Source: Halorubrum alkaliphilum (GTDB taxonomy: Archaea > Halobacteriota > Halobacteria > Halobacteriales > Haloferacaceae). Taken from it: a stretch of 43,634 bases of DNA. Below, piece by piece: positions 7,821-16,876 of the stretch. The notes below the pieces were generated by a model. It searched no databases and was not told the DNA's origin. It saw only the letters and a list, made by a program, of their open reading frames with translations. Every line of letters begins with the position of its first letter. The first letter of the stretch is position 1. The stretch is taken from positions 1-43,634 of the forward strand of contig NZ_JAGGKQ010000024.1 of assembly GCF_017873815.1 (NCBI RefSeq). Reading direction: 5' to 3'. The translations under genes were made by a program, and so were the position numbers.

Positions 7821-8786
7821 GTGTCACGCGTCACGGTCCGGATCGATCCGCACGTCCACTCCGAGGCGAGCTACGACGGCCACGAGCCAGTGGAGCTCAT
7901 CCTCGAACACGCCGCGGACATCGGACTCGACGCGGTCGTGATCACCGACCACGACACGACTACGGGGTCGGTTCGGGCCGCGGAGATCGCGGCCGACTAC
8001 GGACTGATCGGAATCCCCGGCGTCGAAGTGTCGACCGCACACGGGCATCTGCTCGCCATCGGCGTGGACCGGGTCCCGCCGCGCCGGCTCTCCTACGCCG
8101 AGACCATCGCGTGGGTCCACGATCACGGCGGCATCGCGGTCGTTCCCCATCCGTTCCAGCGATCGCGCCACGGCGTCCGACGACGACACCTCCCCATCCC
8201 CGATCTCGACGCCGCGACGAGAGTCGTGGGGTCCGGGACGCGGGCCACGACGAGCCGGGACGACGGCGATGATGGTAGCGGCCGACCGGATCACGTCGGC
8301 GGCGGCCGACCGGATCACGTCGGCGGCGGCCGACCGGATCACGTCGACGAGGTCGACGCGGTAGAGGTGTTCAACGCGTGGCTGTTCACCGGCTACCACA
8401 ATCGTCGTGCCCGGCGGTTCGCGAAGAAACACGGATATCCCGGCGTTGCCGCCAGCGACGCTCACACCCTGAACTACGTCGGTCGGGCCTTCACCGAGTT
8501 GACGATCGAGGGCCGTGAGCACGTCGACGACGTCACCGCCGACGACGTGCTCGCGGCGATACGCGATGGGCCGACGACCGTGAGCGGCAAGCGTGCGCCG
8601 ATCCCGATGGCGGCGAGACACTACGTCGTCGCCGCGATCCGGAAGTCGGGCTACTACGCACGAACCGGGACCCGACGCGGAACGAGGGGCGTGCTCCGCG
8701 GGAGCCGTGAGGCGAGGTCGATCGCACGCGTCGGCATCGCTCAGGGGCTCCGGCGGATCCGCCGCACGCTCTCGTGGATCCGGTAG
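7821..8786 (+). CDS. PHP-domain metal-dependent phosphoesterase
   Basis: The 321-aa product carries DPHVHSEASYDG (metal-binding HxH plus Ser/Asp), ITDHDTTTG, IPGVEVST, GIAVVPHPF and VAASDAHTLNYVG, the ordered metal-ligand motifs of the PHP family. It probably hydrolyses a phosphoester such as a nucleoside bisphosphate, but the substrate is unknown. The middle carries an inserted acidic linker containing three GRPDHVGG-type units (see the repeat at 8280). The start is GTG, set by the TATA spacing and by DPHVH lying at residues 9-13. It stands alone before moeA. Confidence 0.88.
   Translation: MSRVTVRIDPHVHSEASYDGHEPVELILEHAADIGLDAVVITDHDTTTGSVRAAEIAADYGLIGIPGVEVSTAHGHLLAIGVDRVPPRRLSYAETIAWVHDHGGIAVVPHPFQRSRHGVRRRHLPIPDLDAATRVVGSGTRATTSRDDGDDGSGRPDHVGGGRPDHVGGGRPDHVDEVDAVEVFNAWLFTGYHNRRARRFAKKHGYPGVAASDAHTLNYVGRAFTELTIEGREHVDDVTADDVLAAIRDGPTTVSGKRAPIPMAARHYVVAAIRKSGYYARTGTRRGTRGVLRGSREARSIARVGIAQGLRRIRRTLSWIR
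8280..8348 (+). repeat. In-frame 24-bp tandem repeat within the PHP gene
   Basis: Units at 8280-8303 and 8304-8327 match exactly, and a third at 8328-8348 is the same until its last bases. They encode repeated GRPDHVGG octapeptides in a loop between PHP motifs. The frame is preserved, as expected for slippage duplication in a surface linker. Confidence 0.9.
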
Positions 8787-8867
8787 CGATCCGGGTCGAG
8801 ACCGGCGAGCCGGTCGGTGTAAACTGGGGAGGCGAGGTTTTTCCACGCGGAGCCGAAACGACTCGAC

Positions 8868-10103
8868 ATGAGCCACGACAGACGTAAAACCGGATTCAAA
8901 CGACGGACTCGCGTCGAGGAGGCGTTGACAACCCTCCTCGACGCGGTCGATCCGCACGGCCGTACGGAGACCGTCCCGCTGGGCGAGGCCGACAGCCGCG
9001 TTCTCGCCGAAGCGATCGACTCCCCGGTACCGGTTCCGGGATACGACCGCGCGGCGATGGACGGGTACGCCGTCCGCGCGGAGGACACGTTCGGCGCGTC
9101 CGACCGGTCCCCGACCGTGCTCCGGACCGCGGAGAACGCCGTCGATCCGGGCGAGGCCGTCCGGGTCCACACGGGGAGCGCGCTCCCCGACGGGGCCGAC
9201 GCGGTCGTGATGATCGAACGCGTCGAGGAGGTCGGCGACGACGTGGAGACGTTCGACGCGGTCGCGTCGGGTGAGAACGTCGGTCCCGCGGGCGAGGACG
9301 TCGCGGAGGGGCAGCGGCTCTACGACGCCGGATCGACGCTTCGGCCCTCCGATCTCGGGCTGCTCAAGTCGGTCGGCCTCGATACGGTCGAGGTCGCCGA
9401 CCGACCGACCGTCGCCGTGATCCCGACCGGCGAGGAACTCGTCCAGTCGGACCCTGACCCCGGAGAGGTCATCGAGACGAACGGGCTCACCGTCTCACGG
9501 CTCGTCGAGCGCTGGGGCGGGAGGGCTCGCTACCGCGACGTCGTCACCGACGACGAGGCCGCGCTCGCGGACGCGATCGAACGCGACCTCGACGCCGATG
9601 TCGTCGTCACCACGGGCGGGTCCTCCGTTGGTGAGCGCGACCTTCTACCCGAGGTCGTCGACGGACTGGGCGAGGTGCTCGTCCACGGGGTTGCGCTCAA
9701 GCCCGGTCACCCGGTGTGTCTCGGGCGAGTCGAGGGGACCCCGGTCCTCTCGCTTCCCGGGTATCCCGTCGCCTGTATCGTCAACGCGGTACAGTTCCTC
9801 CGGCCGACGCAGAAACGGATCGGCGGGACCGCACCCGACCCCTTCTCCACTCGCCGCGCACGCTTGGACCGGAAGGTCGCGAGCGAGCCGGGGACGCGGA
9901 CCTTCGCCCGGGTGAAACTCACTGAGAGCTCGGACGAGAGCGGGGAGGACCCGCCGTTCGTCGCGACCCCGACGCGAGCGAGCGGGTCGGGTGTGCTCTC
10001 CAGTGTCACGCTCGCCGACGGCTGGGTCGTCGTCCCGGAGTCGGTCGAGGGGTTCGACGCGGGCGAGACCGTCGACGTCGAGCTCTGGGAGGCCACCGAA
10101 TGA
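8868..10103 (+). CDS. moeA: Molybdopterin molybdenumtransferase MoeA (first copy)
   Basis: The 411-aa product inserts molybdate or tungstate into adenylated molybdopterin. It holds PGYDRAAMDGYAVRAEDTFG (residues about 47-66), GSALPDGADAVVMIE, VIPTGEEL, TTGGSSVGERD and LPGYPVACIVNAVQF, the standard MoeA/gephyrin-E sequence. Domain IV closes the protein at the C-terminus. Its stop overlaps the start of the second MoeA (ATGA at 10100-10103), so both are made together. Haloarchaea often carry two MoeA paralogues. Confidence 0.95.
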   Translation: MSHDRRKTGFKRRTRVEEALTTLLDAVDPHGRTETVPLGEADSRVLAEAIDSPVPVPGYDRAAMDGYAVRAEDTFGASDRSPTVLRTAENAVDPGEAVRVHTGSALPDGADAVVMIERVEEVGDDVETFDAVASGENVGPAGEDVAEGQRLYDAGSTLRPSDLGLLKSVGLDTVEVADRPTVAVIPTGEELVQSDPDPGEVIETNGLTVSRLVERWGGRARYRDVVTDDEAALADAIERDLDADVVVTTGGSSVGERDLLPEVVDGLGEVLVHGVALKPGHPVCLGRVEGTPVLSLPGYPVACIVNAVQFLRPTQKRIGGTAPDPFSTRRARLDRKVASEPGTRTFARVKLTESSDESGEDPPFVATPTRASGSGVLSSVTLADGWVVVPESVEGFDAGETVDVELWEATE

Positions 10104-12052
10104 GCGACCGAAAGGAGTTCCGCGATCTCGCGGAGCCCGCTGCCGCACACGAGGCCATCGCGTCGTTGGATCTCACGCCCGACCCGGAGTCGGTCGCGCT
10201 CCGGGACGCCCGCGGTCGCGTACTCGCCGAGCGGATCGACGCCCGAACGGACGTTCCCGGGTTCGATCGGGCGTCGATGGACGGGTACGCGGTGCGGGCC
10301 CGGGACACGTTTGGAGCCGACGAGGCCGACCCGGTCGAACTCGACCTCGTCGGCGCGGTCCATGCCGGTGCGGAACCCGATGTGACCGTCGATCCCGGGA
10401 CCTGCGTCGAGGTATCGACGGGCGCGGTGATGCCCGACGGGGCGGACGCCGTGGTGATGGTCGAACGAACCGACGTGGTGGCGACGGAGGAAGACGCGGG
10501 GGATACGACGCGGATCGCGTTCCGGACCTCGGTCGCGCCCGGCGACCACGTGATGGTCGCCGGGGCGGACATCGCCGCGGGCGCTCGCGCGCTCGGACCG
10601 GGAACGCGACTGACGCCCCGGGAGATCGGGCTGCTATCGGCGCTCGGCGTCGACGAAGTACCGGTTCGCGGACGGCCGACCGTCGGGATCGTCTCGACCG
10701 GCGACGAGCTCGTCCGCCCCGGCGACGAACTGAACCCGGATCGCGGGGAGATCTACGATGTCAACTCGACGACGATCGCCGCGGGCGTCGAGGAGGCGGG
10801 CGGAGAGCCCGTCCTCTACCCGCACGCGGGCGATGACTACGCGGAGATGGAACGGTTGTTACGGGAGGCGGCCGACGAGTGTGACCTCGTTCTCTCGTCC
10901 GGGTCGACCTCGGCGAGTGCGGTCGACGTCATCTATCGCGTGACCGAGGAACGTGGCGAGCTCCTCCTTCACGGCGTCTCGGTCAAACCGGGCAAGCCGA
11001 TGCTTATCGGGCGACTCGACCGTGCCGATGGTCGCGAGTCAGCGTACGTGGGGCTTCCGGGGTATCCCGTCTCGGCGCTGACCATCTTCCGGACGTTCGT
11101 CGCACCTGCGATCCGAAAGGCGGCCGGGCTCCCGGAGCCGCGGACCGCGACCGTCGAGGGACGGATGGCGCTCGGCGAGCGATACGGCGAGGGTCGACTC
11201 CGATTCATGCCCGTCGGACTGCTGGATCTGGGAGACGCGGGAGGAACGGTCGACGCCGGCGATCCGGGCCTGCCGCTCGTCTACCCGGTCGACAAGGGGT
11301 CGGGCGCGACGACGAGTCTCGTGGAGGCCGACGGGGTCGTCGCCGTTGACGCCGATACAGACTACCTCGACGCGGGAGAGTCCGTCCCCGTCCAGTTGTT
11401 CTCGCCCGACGTCCGTCCCCCCACGCTTCTCGGCGTCGGCGAGGACGACCCCGCGCTCAACCGCCTGCTCGACCGGCTGGCGAACCCGCGGTACCTCCCC
11501 GTCGGCTCCCAGGAGGGCCTTCGTCGGCTTCGCGACGGGGTCCCCGACGTCGCCGTCGTCGCGGGACCAACGGACCGCGAGGTCGACGGCGTCGATCTCG
11601 GGACGTGGACCAGAGAGTGGGGCCTAGTCGTCCCCGAAGGGAACCCGAGAGACGTCTCGGAACTCGCCGACCTCGTCGGTCGGGACCTGCGATTCGTCAA
11701 CCGGTCGCGCGACTCCGGGCTCCGACGGAGTCTCGACGACGCGCTCGAATCGCTCGCAGCGGAGCGGGGAGAGCCACGAGCGGATCTGACCGACCGGATC
11801 GACGGCTACGGGATCACCGTTCGGGCGTTCGAGAGCCCGGTTCGAGCGGTAATGGGCGGGAAGGCGGACGCCGGCCTCGCGCTCCGTGAGACGGCGGATC
11901 GGCTCGGGTGCGGGTTCGTGGCCCTCGGCACGCAGTCGGTCGTCGTCCGGGCAGCCGCCGACCGAGCCGACCGCGACGCGGTCACAGCGCTCGCGGACGA
12001 ACTCGACGGGCTCGATACGATACTTGAAGGAATGTCCGGGTACGGGACCTGA
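10100..12052 (+). CDS. moeA: MoeA fused to a periplasmic-binding-protein-like domain
   Basis: The first 430 or so of 650 residues are MoeA: GFDRASMDGYAVRARDTFG, GAVMPDGADAVVMVE, IVSTGDELV, SSGSTSASAVDVIY and GLPGYPVSALTIF. Residues about 450-650 form a second domain with YLPVGSQEGLRRLRDG, AVVAGPTD, WGLVVPEGN, DLRFVNRSRDSGLRRSLDD and ALGTQSVVV, which matches the LysR-substrate/PBP-like module found fused to archaeal and bacterial MoeA. That domain may sense molybdate, tungstate or a cofactor intermediate. The reading frame overlaps the first moeA by 4 nt. Confidence 0.95.
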   Translation: MSDRKEFRDLAEPAAAHEAIASLDLTPDPESVALRDARGRVLAERIDARTDVPGFDRASMDGYAVRARDTFGADEADPVELDLVGAVHAGAEPDVTVDPGTCVEVSTGAVMPDGADAVVMVERTDVVATEEDAGDTTRIAFRTSVAPGDHVMVAGADIAAGARALGPGTRLTPREIGLLSALGVDEVPVRGRPTVGIVSTGDELVRPGDELNPDRGEIYDVNSTTIAAGVEEAGGEPVLYPHAGDDYAEMERLLREAADECDLVLSSGSTSASAVDVIYRVTEERGELLLHGVSVKPGKPMLIGRLDRADGRESAYVGLPGYPVSALTIFRTFVAPAIRKAAGLPEPRTATVEGRMALGERYGEGRLRFMPVGLLDLGDAGGTVDAGDPGLPLVYPVDKGSGATTSLVEADGVVAVDADTDYLDAGESVPVQLFSPDVRPPTLLGVGEDDPALNRLLDRLANPRYLPVGSQEGLRRLRDGVPDVAVVAGPTDREVDGVDLGTWTREWGLVVPEGNPRDVSELADLVGRDLRFVNRSRDSGLRRSLDDALESLAAERGEPRADLTDRIDGYGITVRAFESPVRAVMGGKADAGLALRETADRLGCGFVALGTQSVVVRAAADRADRDAVTALADELDGLDTILEGMSGYGT

Positions 12053-12077
12053 GCGGTCTCGACCCGGACGATCGGTC

Positions 12078-12539
12078 TCAGTCCCTGAACAGACGGAACG
12101 ATCCCTGTCCGACGACGACCTCCGAGGCCCCGTTCTCCGTCGCGCTCGTCACGGTCATGTCGCTGACGCCGATCGAGCCCCCCGACCGGACGATCTCGGC
12201 CTCCGCGCGCAGGTCGCCGGTCGCCGGCCGGAGGTAGTTGGCGTTGAGGTTCACCGTGGCGACCTCGCCGGAGAGCGGGTCCTCGAAGGCGGTTCGCTGG
12301 GCGATCCCGCCGGCAGTATCGATCAGGGTCGCGGCGACGCCGCCGTGGATCGTTCGCCCGTCGATGTTGGTCAGCTTCTCGTCGAACGGGATCGATAGCA
12401 CGATCCGACCGCGCTCGACGATGTCGACCGACGTGTTCAGCCACGAGAGGTAGCCGTGTTCCTCCTCGATCCGTTTTCGGAGATACTCCGTCGCTTCCGA
12501 CGGGATCGGTTCCATTCCCGCGATGTCGTCCTCGACCAT
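12078..12539 (-). CDS. PaaI-type hotdog thioesterase
   Basis: The 153-aa product has the hotdog thioesterase pattern: the strand SIPFDEKLTNIDGRTIHGG, then VAATLIDTAGGIA, the central helix with its catalytic-region Asp, and later VNLNANYLRPA and VTSATENGASEVVVGQGSF. It probably hydrolyses acyl- or aryl-CoA thioesters in the cytoplasm. Substrate unknown. It is convergent with moeA by 25 nt and is apparently monocistronic. Confidence 0.85.
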   Translation of the reverse strand: MVEDDIAGMEPIPSEATEYLRKRIEEEHGYLSWLNTSVDIVERGRIVLSIPFDEKLTNIDGRTIHGGVAATLIDTAGGIAQRTAFEDPLSGEVATVNLNANYLRPATGDLRAEAEIVRSGGSIGVSDMTVTSATENGASEVVVGQGSFRLFRD

Positions 12540-12654
12540 GCCCTCCCGTCACCGCGGGCCGGCTTGTATCCCGGGGAACGGGTCGAAACGTTCCGACGGT
12601 TGATCGGTCGAAACCGCGGTCTTCGCCACGGTTTTCGCCGCACTACCCGGCTTT

Positions 12655-12737
12655 ATGACCGATGACGAGCCAGCCCACTCGTGATCTGACGGGTCGTCCG
12701 CGGTGGCCGAGGCGGGAGTCCGGCACACCACCGTGGA
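12655..12737 (+). other. Possible decayed short ORF with a hairpin
   Basis: A frame from ATG 12655 reads MTDDEPAHS and then stops; after the stop the same frame continues with protein-like HTTVDIAGHACRLFATDRSF until about 12780. GTCCGCGGTGG (12698-12708) and CCACCGTGGAC (12727-12737) pair except for one mismatch. This may be a remnant of a small gene or chance in G+C-rich DNA. No intact gene is evident between 12540 and 12806. Confidence 0.25.
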
Positions 12738-12806
12738 CATCGCGGGCCACGCGTGCCGGCTGTTCGCCACCGACCGATCGTTCGACCGTCGCACCTCTCC
12801 AGCGCC

Positions 12807-13712
12807 TCACCGGCTCCCGAGCCGGATCGGGTCGTCGCCGGGCTCGATTCGGACCGACACCGACTCGCCCACGTCGAACTGACGATCCGGACAGACGAGT
12901 TTCGCCCCGTAGCGAGCGTCCCGCACCGCGAACAGCGACAGCCCGACGATCCGCTCTCCGTTCGCGATCACGTCGACCGACTCCCACTCGATTCGGCTCT
13001 CGTCGCCCGACTCGGCATCGACCCCGACACCGACGCGCGTTCCCCACAACGACAGCGCCGCACCGGGCTCCACCGGCCTGGCGGTGCCGCCGCCCGGGTA
13101 GTGAGCTAGCCCGCCATCCAGCGGAACACCCTCGTCGCTCGCGATGGCAGCAAACGATCCACCGGGGTCCGGGTGTGTCGGCGCGTCAAGCACCGCGTGA
13201 GTCGGGCCCGCCTCGACGACCGTCCCGGTACCGTCCCACGACATGGGCTCGACTGGAACGTCGACGGCCACCGGCAACGATCCGCTCGCGCGAAGCGGGT
13301 TCGTTCCCGGTGACCGGAACCCGAGATGAACGTGATTGTCGACCCACTGGCCGAAGAACCCGGTTCGAGTGGTCGGTCCGAGGACGTCGCCGACGGCGAC
13401 GCGATCGCCCGGGTCGACCTCCGGGATCACGTGAAGCACGCGGGCGACGGTCCCGGGTTCCGCACCCGCACGACGACACCACTCATCGTCGAGGTCTATC
13501 AGTATCAGGTGGTCCGTCGAGGCGGCGTACGACCGGTCCGGACAGCCGACGGTTCGGGCCTCCCTGACGACTCCGTCGACAGGAGCGATCCCCTCTCCAC
13601 CCTCCGGATACAGGTCGATCGCGCTCCCGTCGTCGTGAGCCGGATACGGGGAGTTGTACCGCGAGAACCGACGATACGGGTCGAGCGAATCCGCGGGGAG
13701 ACGGACGGCCAT
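12807..13712 (-). CDS. M23 (LytM-like) metallopeptidase-fold protein
   Basis: The 301-aa product starts with an N-terminal segment NSPYPAHDDGSAIDLYP carrying the H..D of the LytM pattern, then APVDGVVREAR, and NHVHLGFRSPG with the HxH. Those are the zinc-binding positions of M23 peptidases. Haloarchaea have no peptidoglycan, so its substrate would be a different peptide or glycoprotein, or the domain may have lost activity. No signal peptide is seen, so it is probably cytoplasmic. It is 66 nt from the kinase gene on the same strand. Confidence 0.72.
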   Translation of the reverse strand: MAVRLPADSLDPYRRFSRYNSPYPAHDDGSAIDLYPEGGEGIAPVDGVVREARTVGCPDRSYAASTDHLILIDLDDEWCRRAGAEPGTVARVLHVIPEVDPGDRVAVGDVLGPTTRTGFFGQWVDNHVHLGFRSPGTNPLRASGSLPVAVDVPVEPMSWDGTGTVVEAGPTHAVLDAPTHPDPGGSFAAIASDEGVPLDGGLAHYPGGGTARPVEPGAALSLWGTRVGVGVDAESGDESRIEWESVDVIANGERIVGLSLFAVRDARYGAKLVCPDRQFDVGESVSVRIEPGDDPIRLGSR

Positions 13713-13778
13713 ACCGTCCTGACGGCCCGGAGAGAAATGTGGCCATCGGAACCCGGGGAGTACGAACCGACCTCTGGA

Positions 13779-15458
13779 CTACTCGTCGACGACGTCGATC
13801 CCGCCGATCTCGAAGCAGGCACCCTCGGTCGGTCCGTCGATCGATTCGACCGACCAGCCGTGTGCCTCGGCGATGTCGCCAACGATGGCGAGTCCCAATC
13901 CCGTCCCGCCGCCGAGCGATATCCCTCGTTCGAACACCCGCGATCGCTCGTCGTCGGGGATCCCCGGACCGTCGTCACAGATACGGAGGGAGAGGCGGTC
14001 TGCCGACCGTTCCGCGGTGACGATGACCGTGACGTCGTCACCGCCGTGTTCGATCGCGTTCCGAAACAGGTTCGTAACGAGTTGGTGGAGCCGTTCCTCG
14101 TCGGCGAGAACCGTCTCGTTCGGTAGATCGACGGTCAGCGTCGCCGATCCCGTTTCGAGCCGGGACCAGACGGTTCGGATCGCTCCGTCGAGCGAGACTC
14201 GTTCGAGCGCGTCGACGGCCTTGCCCGCGGTGGCGAGCGAGAGCAAGCCCTCGATCAGTTCGTCCATCCGCTCGTGAGCGTCGGCCGCACGTTCGAGCGC
14301 GTCGTCCCGATCTCCGTCGCTGACGCGCGCGAGCTCGACCGCCGCGGTCGCGGCAGCGAGCGGGTTCCGAAGGTCGTGCGAGACGACCCCGGCGAACTCC
14401 TCGAGCCGGTCGTTCTGTCGTTCGAGCTGTGCTTCCCGACGTTCGAGTGCCGTTTGTCGTTGCTCGCGGACCGTCACGTCACGCAGGAGGTAGACGTGAC
14501 CACGATCCGTTCCACGGGGGTCGGTGATCGGGTCCACCTGTACGTCGAACTGTCGACTACCGATCGTGATGGGGTGATCGCCGCCGGATTCGAGACGCGG
14601 GAAGGTAGTCGAGAGCGACTCGCCGACCGCGTCCGGGGAGAACAGTCGTTCCGCTGCGGGGTTGAGATCGCGGATCCGGCCGTCGGAGCCGACCACGATC
14701 ACGGGGTCCTGTATGACCTCCACAGCGGTGTCGCGTGCGACGACGGCAGCATCCAGCGTTCCGAGCCAGAACACGACGCCGTAGAGGAACACGCCGTGAA
14801 TGACGAACGCGGCGGGAGCCCATTCGAGCGTCGCGTAGCTCCCGAAGTCGACTATCGTGGCGAGTCCGGCCAGAAGCGGGAACAGCGTTCCGAGCAGCGC
14901 CACGAAGGTCTGAAGCCGGTAGCGGTTCCCGGTCCGCTGGTAGAGGTCGAAAACCACGAGAAGCCCGGCAAGGTAGAGCGCGTACGCGTACAACACGAAC
15001 GCGACGGTGGCGGGCCCGATACCGGGTTCGATGAGCGTGAACGGACCGTCGGAGACCGCTTCGAAGGACCGTCGTGCGAGCTCGTGGGTCCGGCTCGACC
15101 ATGCGAGCAGCACCCACATGAACGCCGGCGTCACGACCGCGACGATCCGGTATTCGGTTCGCCACTCGTCCCAGCCCGCGTACGCGAAGGCGAAGAGGAG
15201 CCAGAGCACGGGCATCGCAGCGAGGATCGGCGTCGACGTTTGGAGTGCGACAACCATCGTCGTCGGATCGTCGCTCGCGATCCGGATCGCGTACAGAAGC
15301 GAGAGGAGCCCGCCGCTGACGAGATACAGCGAGACCTCGAGTCGGCCCGGCTCGTCGCGTTCGGTCCACGTGACGCGGCCGAGCCAGAGCCCGATGACGC
15401 CGGCGAGCAGACAGGCGATCAGATACGCCTGTACCGGTAACGCGCCCGGATCGCTCAT
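13779..15458 (-). CDS. 7TM-PAS histidine kinase
   Basis: The 559-aa product begins with about seven hydrophobic helices (residues 5-230), the usual histidine-kinase 7TM sensor region, followed by a PAS domain (PVIVVSSDGRIRDLNPAAERLF-like, residues about 250-350), a HisKA helix with VVSHDLRNPLAAA and a HATPase with NLFRNAIEHGG, DDGPGIPDDE and GGGTGLGLAI. All catalytic boxes are present. No response regulator adjoins it, so its partner is elsewhere. The reading frame is open upstream to 16406, but ATG at 15458 begins the membrane region, and what lies above overlaps the opposite-strand lipoate ligase-like gene. Confidence 0.9.
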   Translation of the reverse strand: MSDPGALPVQAYLIACLLAGVIGLWLGRVTWTERDEPGRLEVSLYLVSGGLLSLLYAIRIASDDPTTMVVALQTSTPILAAMPVLWLLFAFAYAGWDEWRTEYRIVAVVTPAFMWVLLAWSSRTHELARRSFEAVSDGPFTLIEPGIGPATVAFVLYAYALYLAGLLVVFDLYQRTGNRYRLQTFVALLGTLFPLLAGLATIVDFGSYATLEWAPAAFVIHGVFLYGVVFWLGTLDAAVVARDTAVEVIQDPVIVVGSDGRIRDLNPAAERLFSPDAVGESLSTTFPRLESGGDHPITIGSRQFDVQVDPITDPRGTDRGHVYLLRDVTVREQRQTALERREAQLERQNDRLEEFAGVVSHDLRNPLAAATAAVELARVSDGDRDDALERAADAHERMDELIEGLLSLATAGKAVDALERVSLDGAIRTVWSRLETGSATLTVDLPNETVLADEERLHQLVTNLFRNAIEHGGDDVTVIVTAERSADRLSLRICDDGPGIPDDERSRVFERGISLGGGTGLGLAIVGDIAEAHGWSVESIDGPTEGACFEIGGIDVVDE

Positions 15459-15557
15459 CGGTACCTGAACGAACCCGACCACTGGCAAAACGTTTGCGTC
15501 ATACGCGGACCGCCCGCGAGCGTAAGCGGCTTGTCGACCCGACCCGTCGAGGAGGGC

Positions 15558-16343
15558 ATGCGCGTGCTCCGTGGCGGACGGGAGCGACCGTCGGCCGATC
15601 GTGAAGCCACGGCGAACCTCCTCGAATCGGCGGCCGACGGGACCGCAGGCGTTCGGGTCTGGGTACCCCCACGACAGATCGCCTTCGGCCGACGGGACAC
15701 ACGAGCGTCGGGGTATCCGGACGCGACGGCGATCGCCGAGAATGCGGGGTTCACCCCGATCGAGCGCGACGTGGGTGGAAGGGCAGTCCCGTACACCGGC
15801 GACACGCTGGCGTTCGCCACCGCCGTGCCGCGAACGAACGACGACGAGCGGACCGGACTCGACGACGGGAGCGTCGGAATCAACGGCGGGAGCGTCGGAA
15901 TCGACGATCGATACGCGTGGGCGACGGGGATCGTTCGGACGGTCCTCGTCGACCTCGGGGGGGATATCGAACCCGGCGAACCTCCAGCGTCGTTCTGTCC
16001 CGGAGATCACTCGATCCGGGTCGCCGCCGGCGGGAAACTGTCCGGGATCGCTCAACGGGTTCGCGCCGACGCGGCACTCGTCGCCGGTTGTCTGGTGGTA
16101 ACCCGATCCGACGCGTCGGAACTCGCGTCGATCGCGTCCCCCGTGTACGACGCCTTGGGAGTCCCGTTCGATCCGGATTCGGTGGGAAGCGTCGAGGCTG
16201 CCGGTGGCTCGGCCGACCATCGAACGGTGGCGAGGGCAGTGGAGACGGCATTCGTTCGAGCGCTCGATCGCGACGGACCGGACGACGAACCGTCGCGGGA
16301 CGGGCGGCGTGAGATCGTCCGCGTCGGTCCGGAGCCGTGGTGA
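15558..16343 (+). CDS. Lipoate-protein ligase A-like protein
   Basis: The 261-aa product has the LplA/LipB/BPL fold: VWVPPRQIAFGRRD, ERDVGGRAVPYTGDTLAFA, a central helix, SIRVAAGGKLSGIAQRVR with a Lys at the lipoyl/biotinyl adenylate position, and the VARAVETAFVRAL helix. It may attach lipoate or a related group to an acceptor domain. GGRAV corresponds to the loop that usually begins RRxxGGGAV; the GGG is shortened here. ATG 15558 is chosen because a GGAGGG lies just before it; a TTG start at 15531 would add nine residues. A short in-frame duplication (GSVGI, about 15869-15905) sits in a loop. Confidence 0.75.
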   Translation: MRVLRGGRERPSADREATANLLESAADGTAGVRVWVPPRQIAFGRRDTRASGYPDATAIAENAGFTPIERDVGGRAVPYTGDTLAFATAVPRTNDDERTGLDDGSVGINGGSVGIDDRYAWATGIVRTVLVDLGGDIEPGEPPASFCPGDHSIRVAAGGKLSGIAQRVRADAALVAGCLVVTRSDASELASIASPVYDALGVPFDPDSVGSVEAAGGSADHRTVARAVETAFVRALDRDGPDDEPSRDGRREIVRVGPEPW

Positions 16344-16448
16344 ACCCTCCGAGCCCTCCCGACGGTATCGATCGACGAGGATCCCCCGTCGATCGGGCGG
16401 GATCACGTCGGCGAATCCCGAGGATCGGCGTGTCGAGGTTTCGACGTG

Positions 16449-16457
16449 CTTTTTATT
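16449..16457 (+). promoter_or_regulatory. TATA box of rps6e
   Basis: CTTTTTATT lies about 25 nt before the ATG at 16479, giving a leaderless transcript and confirming that start rather than one at 16446. Confidence 0.5.
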
Positions 16458-16478
16458 CGCGGGCGTCTCGGTCCGGTC

Positions 16479-16862
16479 ATGGCCGAATTCAAAATCGTCA
16501 TCGCCGACCCCGAAAGCGGCGAAACGTTCCAGCGCGAGGTCGACGGACAGGACGCGAACCGATTCCTCGGCCGGGAACTCGGTGACGAGGTCGACGGCGA
16601 CGCCGTCGGCCTCTCCGAGAGCACGCTCGAGCTCACTGGCGGCTCCGACGAGACGGGCCGACCCATGCGTGCGGACGTCTCCGGCACCCGCCTGAAGGAA
16701 CTACTCCTCGAGGGTGGCGTCGGGTTCAAACCCTCACGCGAGGGCGAGCGCAAGCGGGTCACCGTTCGTGGCCGCGAGATCGACGACGACGTCGCACAGA
16801 TCAACGCGTCCGTGATCGACGGCGACGGCGATGTCGCAGCCGCGTTCGACGGCGACGAGTAA
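16479..16862 (+). CDS. rps6e: Ribosomal protein S6e
   Basis: The 127-aa product is archaeal S6e, a small-subunit ribosomal protein. [20 protein letters not shown] is the typical first strand, [19 protein letters not shown] is the family signature region, and later [16 protein letters not shown] and [19 protein letters not shown] are characteristic. Length fits the archaeal form, which lacks the long phosphorylated C-terminal tail of eukaryotic S6. The gene is followed after 14 nt by a DUF-type gene, and the two may be cotranscribed. Confidence 0.97.
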   Translation: MAEFKIVIADPESGETFQREVDGQDANRFLGRELGDEVDGDAVGLSESTLELTGGSDETGRPMRADVSGTRLKELLLEGGVGFKPSREGERKRVTVRGREIDDDVAQINASVIDGDGDVAAAFDGDE

Positions 16863-16876
16863 ACGTCTGTCAGCCG

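Noticed and set aside
15459-16406. Upstream extension of the histidine kinase frame
   Set aside because: It runs antisense through the lipoate ligase-like gene, while the membrane region of the kinase begins at ATG 15458.
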